Positions 15,146 through 18,336 of a stretch of 18,336 nucleotides of DNA are shown one piece after another. The DNA comes from Oligoflexaceae bacterium (GTDB lineage Bacteria; Bdellovibrionota_B; Oligoflexia; Oligoflexales; Oligoflexaceae): assembly GCA_947474445.1 (NCBI GenBank), contig CANJJY010000035.1:1-18336 (forward strand), written 5' to 3'. Within the stretch, counting starts at the first letter, position 1, and every line of letters begins with the position of its first letter. A program made the translations under genes and the position numbers. The notes beneath the pieces are model-generated. The model saw only the letters and a list, made by a program, of their open reading frames with translations. It was not told the origin of the DNA and made no database searches.

Positions 15146-16585
15146 TTGGCGAAGGGTACGAGGCCGGTCACCAAAGGGCGGGCACAGCAACTTAAAAAGA
15201 AGACGACGGGAAAAATCATTCCCGTGAACAAGAGCAAGGATCAAACCGGATTTTTTGGACATCCCAAAGGTCTTGCCGTTTTGTTTCTGACCGAGATGTG
15301 GGAGCGCTTCAGCTATTATGGGATGCGGGCGCTGTTGATCCTTTACATGGTGAACTACTTATTCATTCAACCCGATGTCGGGCAGCATGTCTTGGGATTT
15401 TCTTGGGTCAGCGGCTTGTTTGGTGTCGAAGTTGGGCATCCCCTAGCTTCAAAAATCTATGGTCTCTATACTGGCCTCGTATATTTCACCCCATTCTTTG
15501 GTGGTATCATAGCCGACCGATGGCTGGGACAGAAATGGACTGTGATCGTCGGCGGAATCCTGATGATGATCGGTCATTTCCTGATGGCATCGGAAAGCCT
15601 TTTCTTCGTCGCTCTGACTTTTTTGATTTTCGGCAACGGCGCATTCAAGCCGAATATCTCGACTCAAGTGGGCGACCTATATTCTGCTGATGACCCGAGA
15701 CGTGACGGGGCTTTCACAATTTTCTACATGGGCATCAACCTCGGGGCGTTCTTTGCTCCGCTGATCTGCGGTACATTGGGGCAAAAGGTGGGTTGGCACT
15801 GGGGCTTCGGCTGCGCGGGTGTTGGCATGGGAGTTGGACTGATTGTCTATCTCTGGGGGCAAAAGTATCTTTCGCAGAATGCTACTGTCATCAAGAATAA
15901 GGCCGCCAAGGCCGCTATCCACAAAGAAAAAGAGCCAATGACTCCTGCCGAGTGGAAAGGCATAGGCGCCCTCGTTGTCCTCTGCGCTCTCAACATTGTC
16001 TTCTGGGCTGTTTATGAGCAGCAAGGCAACACCATGCAGCTGTGGGCCGACCAAAAAACGGATTTCATGTTCTTCGGTTGGGAAATGCCTTCAACCTGGT
16101 ATCAATCGTTCAATCCTCTCGGCATCTTTGTACTGGCTCCCTTGCTCACGATGCTTTGGAAAGCTCAGGCTGCAAGAGGCAAAGAGCCAACTTCAGTCAC
16201 TAAAATGGCCCTTGGTTGCATTCTGCTAGGATTGGCGTTTTGTATTATGATCTTCGCCGCTATGCTCGTCCCGGGAGACCAGAAAGGTTCCGTGATGTGG
16301 CTGATGACCACAACTTTGGTACTGACAATCGGTGAACTCTATTTGTCTCCTATCGGCCTGTCTCTCGTCACCAAAGTAGCTCCGGCGCGCATCGTGTCGA
16401 TGATGATGGGTATGTGGTTGATGTCGAGCTTCTTTGGCAACTACCTGAGCGGCGAACTCGGATCGTTCTACGAGCACATGGATAAGATGTACTTTTTCGG
16501 TTTGATGGCAGTTATGGCGGGTATTGCGGGTCTCGCGATCTTCGCCTTCAACCGCCCCCTCAAGGCGGCTATTGGCCACCGTTAA
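15146..16585 (+). CDS. POT/PTR2-family proton-coupled oligopeptide symporter
   Basis: A 479-residue inner-membrane transporter that imports di- and tripeptides with protons. The family motif ExxERFxYY is present at 50-58 (Glu50, Glu53, Arg54, Phe55) in the first helix. The two PTR2 signatures are visible: GGIIADRWLGQKWTVIVGG at 119-137 and FYMGINLGAF at 193-202. Also present are FWAVYEQQGNTM at 286-297 and GELYLSP at 396-402, whose Glu397 matches the conserved substrate-binding Glu of the C-terminal bundle. Many hydrophobic helices are visible; the length is usual for bacterial members. The start is TTG with a strong GGAGG site. About 34 residues precede the first conserved segment, rich in Lys/Arg, longer than in common homologues. 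It is the first gene of an operon with the lipoprotein 16601-17017. With two envelope proteases nearby, peptide scavenging is a sensible inferred role. Confidence 0.95.
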   Translation: MAKGTRPVTKGRAQQLKKKTTGKIIPVNKSKDQTGFFGHPKGLAVLFLTEMWERFSYYGMRALLILYMVNYLFIQPDVGQHVLGFSWVSGLFGVEVGHPLASKIYGLYTGLVYFTPFFGGIIADRWLGQKWTVIVGGILMMIGHFLMASESLFFVALTFLIFGNGAFKPNISTQVGDLYSADDPRRDGAFTIFYMGINLGAFFAPLICGTLGQKVGWHWGFGCAGVGMGVGLIVYLWGQKYLSQNATVIKNKAAKAAIHKEKEPMTPAEWKGIGALVVLCALNIVFWAVYEQQGNTMQLWADQKTDFMFFGWEMPSTWYQSFNPLGIFVLAPLLTMLWKAQAARGKEPTSVTKMALGCILLGLAFCIMIFAAMLVPGDQKGSVMWLMTTTLVLTIGELYLSPIGLSLVTKVAPARIVSMMMGMWLMSSFFGNYLSGELGSFYEHMDKMYFFGLMAVMAGIAGLAIFAFNRPLKAAIGHR

Positions 16586-16600
16586 TGAAAGGATGGACGC

Positions 16601-17017
16601 ATGCTACGCTGGATCCCACTGATGGCTTTGCTTTTGCTTTCCTTAGCTGGCTGTAGAAACCTCTACGAAGCCCCACGGCCCTATGCCGTCTACGCTAAGC
16701 CTGCGTCCTACTTTCAGCCTCTTGAAAATACTCCTGAGACGCCGCAGGAAAAGGCGGTGACGCTCGTGAACAAGGACTATCCTATCGAACTGCAGATGTA
16801 TAAGGACGGGCGCTTTCACTACTACCTCGCACGCTTGGGCGACGGGGAAGGCACCTGGAATTATAAGGATGGTCACATCGAGTATTATGCCGAACGGAAG
16901 ATTTTTGTCATGCGCATGCAGATGCACAGCGTGGCGCCGGGCGAGCAGGAATCGATGTCGCTTGAATTCTCGGATCGCTTTGGTCCCAAGTTTTTGTCGC
17001 TCGAACGTAAGCTCTAA
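16601..17017 (+). CDS. Small lipoprotein co-transcribed with the peptide transporter
   Basis: A 138-residue lipoprotein with signal MLRWIPLMALLLLSLAGC (Cys18). The mature part has a Pro/Tyr-rich linker (19-50), then a compact beta-rich domain with repeated strand-turn units such as IELQMYKDGRFHYYLARLG (62-80) and a GTWNYKDGHIEYY segment (84-96), reminiscent of small secreted domains in which GxW-x-Tyr/Phe marks a meander of strands. No family recognised. AAAGGA at 16588-16593 is seven bases before the ATG. Only 15 bases separate it from the transporter stop, so both lie on one mRNA that ends at the hairpin at 17026-17064. A link to peptide uptake is inferred from position only. Confidence 0.82.
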   Translation: MLRWIPLMALLLLSLAGCRNLYEAPRPYAVYAKPASYFQPLENTPETPQEKAVTLVNKDYPIELQMYKDGRFHYYLARLGDGEGTWNYKDGHIEYYAERKIFVMRMQMHSVAPGEQESMSLEFSDRFGPKFLSLERKL

Positions 17018-17025
17018 AGCGCAGC

Positions 17026-17064
17026 GGGAGCGCGCCTTGGGGCACGCTCCCTGAATCTCTTTTT
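17026..17064 (+). terminator. Intrinsic terminator of the transporter/lipoprotein operon
   Basis: GGGAGCG (17026-17032) pairs with CGCTCCC (17045-17051) around a 12-base loop, nine bases past the stop at 17017. A T run (17060-17064) follows after eight bases, which is later than ideal. It fills the gap between this operon and the convergent gene ending at 17070. Confidence 0.65.
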
Positions 17065-17069
17065 CGACT

Positions 17070-18336
17070 TCACGTTTTCTTGATCAAAGCCCGCATATCG
17101 TGCCGTCCCTCAAACTCAAGACCAAGAGCCGTTGCCACCGCACTGTAAACCGACCGTTCGTTCATCTTGCGGTTGGCATCGGGCTGTCCCGTGGCGGGGT
17201 CAAAGCCGTAAGTCAGCGACGTCGCAGTATCGATCCCTCCATAGATCTTGTTGCCATTCATCAGCGGCGAAATCATGATGACTCCGTTATTGAGGTGATG
17301 GCCGCTGCTCCCTGACGCTACCTTGTCGCGACCAAACTCAGTCGCGATATAGATAACCGAATGATCCCAGAGCTTGCCATTGGCTGGATCGCCGCCGATA
17401 TCCGTCACTTTCAAGAGATCGATGAGCCCATCGACGCTCTTGAGGATATAGCTCCACATTGCGTTTTGAGCACCGCGATGATCGACATGCGACCAATCAA
17501 AGGCAATAGGTGAGTTCGGAGTGCCGGCTGAGGTAACGAGAGGCGATTGAGGTGGCGCGATCGTTACAGCGTTGGAGAGGCCGTTCTTCACGGAAAGAAA
17601 GGCAAGAGCCATGCGGGCTTCGTAGGGATCGGTCCCCATATTGGGGAACTTTTCACGGACCTGATTGAAGTCGGCCGACGCGCTGAGACCAAAGGCTCCC
17701 AGATTGGACGAAGCGGGATCGAGCAGCATGAGCTTGGTGATCGCATCGCCATTCTCCAGCATATCGACCACCCGTTCACGGTTCTTCATATACGTATCGA
17801 TCGTGCGTGAATCCTTGAACTGATTCAGATAACGTGAGCTCGTCTCGAGTTGAGCTCTGAGGCTGCGCATCGCCCGCATTTCAGTTGCGCTCAGATCGTT
17901 GTTGATACCCCTTGAGCCATGCGTGGCAAAGGCGAACATCAGAGGATCGGTGACGGGTTGGCCACGGCAGTTTTCAGGAACGGTGACATCGTCACCATGT
18001 TGGCCGTAGCCCCCGCCGGCCAGCATCAGGTTGGCTAAAGGCAGATCACTGCCGTATTTCATGGCGGCGGCTTCAGGCAGAGTCCGTCCACCGTTGACGT
18101 TATCGCCGGAAATCGCTCGCTTAGCGGCAATGATGTGGTTGACGCTGGAGACTTCGCAGGTCATGACCAGTGCATCCGCCCCGTGCTTAGTGACAAAGGT
18201 GCTCTGCGCATAGCCGTTTCCGAGGGGGATCTGGCCTTGGATGCTATTCGATAAAACGGGCGGCACCTTGAACGCCGAGCCGTTGGCCTGAACTAGTCCC
18301 GTATAGGCTGCCGGCCCCGTCGCTTGTGCCAGAAAG
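17070..18336 (-). CDS. DUF1501-like protein, 5' end outside the window
   Basis: The frame is open from the stop at 17070 to the right edge with no stop, so the start lies beyond base 18336; a GTG at 18266 is probably just an internal Val. About 420 residues are visible. The late segment ATEFGRDKVASGSSGHHLNNG, followed by an Ile-Tyr-Gly-Gly-Ile-Asp stretch, and the earlier region with many Ala/Gly and an Asp-Pro-Tyr-Glu-Ala-Arg-Met-Ala-Leu motif, resemble DUF1501 proteins (Glu-Phe-Gly-Arg, then a Gly/Ser-rich stretch and a His), which share the alkaline phosphatase/sulfatase fold and are usually exported by the Tat route. The signal peptide cannot be checked here. Function of the family is poorly known. 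Convergent with the transporter operon. Confidence 0.75.
   Translation of the reverse strand, partial: FLAQATGPAAYTGLVQANGSAFKVPPVLSNSIQGQIPLGNGYAQSTFVTKHGADALVMTCEVSSVNHIIAAKRAISGDNVNGGRTLPEAAAMKYGSDLPLANLMLAGGGYGQHGDDVTVPENCRGQPVTDPLMFAFATHGSRGINNDLSATEMRAMRSLRAQLETSSRYLNQFKDSRTIDTYMKNRERVVDMLENGDAITKLMLLDPASSNLGAFGLSASADFNQVREKFPNMGTDPYEARMALAFLSVKNGLSNAVTIAPPQSPLVTSAGTPNSPIAFDWSHVDHRGAQNAMWSYILKSVDGLIDLLKVTDIGGDPANGKLWDHSVIYIATEFGRDKVASGSSGHHLNNGVIMISPLMNGNKIYGGIDTATSLTYGFDPATGQPDANRKMNERSVYSAVATALGLEFEGRHDMRALIKKT

Noticed and set aside
1..18336. Mobile element, phage, toxin-antitoxin or CRISPR defence island
   Set aside because: I looked for transposase or integrase motifs, long direct repeats, regular spacer arrays and small toxin-like gene pairs and found none. 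The genes look like ordinary chromosomal envelope and signalling genes.

Overview
The window is about 52% GC by eye and gene-dense. It carries 14 protein genes, one of them cut by the right edge. I found no rRNA, tRNA, insertion sequence, integrase or CRISPR array. It looks like chromosomal DNA of a Gram-negative bacterium with a protein-rich envelope. Five of the 14 products carry a lipoprotein signal and three more carry a cleavable secretion signal. The style (many orphan lipoproteins, a Met-zincin-like protease, receiver/TPR scaffolds, secreted Cys-paired beta-sandwich proteins) fits Bdellovibrionota/Oligoflexia or a nearby deltaproteobacterial lineage. That placement is inference from protein character, not from a marker gene.

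Layout, left half (minus strand): 34-4704 is a two-gene operon in which a 586-residue lipoprotein with a repeated module is followed by a 957-residue Met-zincin-type metalloprotease lipoprotein. 4941-6157 is a translationally coupled pair: a stand-alone CheY-like receiver, then a membrane protein ending in a helical hairpin like a histidine kinase dimerisation domain but without any ATPase domain. 6341-7162 is a secreted His-rich protein with two related halves. 7463-8194 is a secreted two-domain protein with one Cys pair per domain. These last two genes each end in a clear intrinsic terminator.

Right half (mixed strands): 8503-10617 (+) encodes a 704-residue scaffold with two receiver-like domains that both lack the phosphorylatable Asp, plus TPR-like helices. 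10663-11490 (-) is a chymotrypsin-fold serine protease lipoprotein. 11742-13745 (+) is a secreted GH13 alpha-amylase with an N-terminal starch/glycogen-binding-like domain. 13753-14115 (-) is a small helical protein. 14407-15009 (+) is a lipoprotein. 15146-17017 (+) is an operon of a POT-family proton/peptide symporter and a small lipoprotein. 17070 to the right edge (-) is a DUF1501-like protein, 5' truncated here.

Taken together, the region encodes extracellular or surface breakdown of polymers (two proteases, one amylase) and uptake of the resulting peptides (POT symporter), with envelope lipoproteins of unknown role and two atypical signalling modules. The best candidates for something undescribed are the ATPase-less kinase-like protein coupled to a receiver, the tandem pseudo-receiver/TPR scaffold, and the modular lipoprotein co-transcribed with the metalloprotease. 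None is proven to be a new system from sequence alone.
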